Source: an uncultured Campylobacter sp. (GTDB taxonomy: Bacteria > Campylobacterota > Campylobacteria > Campylobacterales > Campylobacteraceae). From it: 41,633 nucleotides of DNA. Each line of letters begins with the position of its first letter. Position 1 is the first letter of the stretch. The position numbers and the translations under genes were made by a program. This document shows, piece after piece, positions 41,573 through 41,633 of this stretch. The stretch lies in NCBI RefSeq assembly GCF_938030145.1, contig NZ_CALHGM010000022.1, positions 1 to 41,633 on the forward strand, in the 5' to 3' direction. The notes under the pieces were generated by a model, which saw only the letters and a program-made list of their open reading frames with translations, ran no database searches and had not been told where the DNA came from.

Positions 41573-41633
41573 ATGGCGTTTGTAGCAGAATATATTTCTA
41601 AAGAGGATATTAAGAAATATGATATTATAAATC
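41573..41633 (+). CDS. MAFV-type paralogue, third copy (partial at edge)
   Basis: Only the first 20 codons are in the window: MAFVAEYISKEDIKKYDIIN. They match the N-termini of the two tandem genes at 18992-19975 at about 14-15 of 20 positions, and the 25 bases before the start are nearly the same as those before copy A. This is therefore a dispersed third member of the family. It probably follows its own promoter. The rest of the gene lies outside the window. Confidence 0.75.
   Translation, partial: MAFVAEYISKEDIKKYDIIN

Overview
The window looks like chromosomal DNA of a Campylobacter, most likely one of the oral species with relatively high GC content (C. gracilis is my best guess). The reasons are gene order as much as protein sequence. 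A ppiD-like gene, ftsA and ftsZ run together. The order ctpA-purC-purS-purQ-SH3 protein-plsC lies beside a divergent clpB. The order kdsC-lptC-lptA-engB runs on to a small membrane protein and mrdA. As far as I remember, these blocks match the C. jejuni Cj0694-0696, Cj0509-0516 and Cj0647-0652 regions. No database search was possible, so the species assignment is inference.

Layout. 1-3.6 kb (minus): a fused biotin enzyme BioD-BioA, coupled to a sodium:solute symporter. 3.8-9.0 kb (minus): cell division and periplasmic folding genes (ppiD, ftsA, ftsZ), a flavin-binding protein and a degenerate class II aldolase. 9.1-12.8 kb (plus): rsmH, a bitopic coiled-coil protein that may be FtsL-like, and rmuC. 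12.8-14.8 kb: about 2 kb with no convincing gene. 14.8-16.2 kb: a lipoprotein, the RNase P RNA gene (minus) and an orphan toxin C-terminus with a probable immunity gene. 16.6-20 kb: truD, a conserved epsilonproteobacterial protein, and two tandem paralogues of a small low-GC family. 20.4-25.4 kb (minus): plsC, an SH3-like periplasmic protein, purQ, purS, purC, ctpA. 25.5-28.2 kb: clpB with a heat-shock promoter. 28.2-30.1 kb: two short convergent CRISPR arrays around an HTH regulator and a coupled 44-residue ORF. 30.1-33.8 kb: ppk2, dsbD, hisB. 34.0-35.5 kb: two small membrane proteins and a PstS-like anchored binding protein. 35.6-41.2 kb: an envelope operon (kdsC, lptC, lptA, engB, an acetyltransferase, a membrane protein and mrdA). 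A third copy of the 19-kb paralogue family starts at the right edge.

How the genes work together. Most of the window is housekeeping, with two strong envelope themes: division (FtsA/FtsZ, RsmH, the FtsL-like protein, PBP2) and lipopolysaccharide supply (KdsC makes Kdo; LptC and LptA export the LPS). The purine genes sit in a tight overlapping operon with ctpA and plsC.

The unusual material falls into three kinds: small low-GC accessory genes (toxin and immunity module, the MAFV-type paralogues, the CRISPR island); long noncoding stretches full of an AAATTTTAAAATTT-like palindromic motif; and low-complexity segments inside otherwise conserved proteins (the BioD-BioA linker, EngB, the acetyltransferase, the DsbD linker) that carry the same AAATTT-rich DNA.
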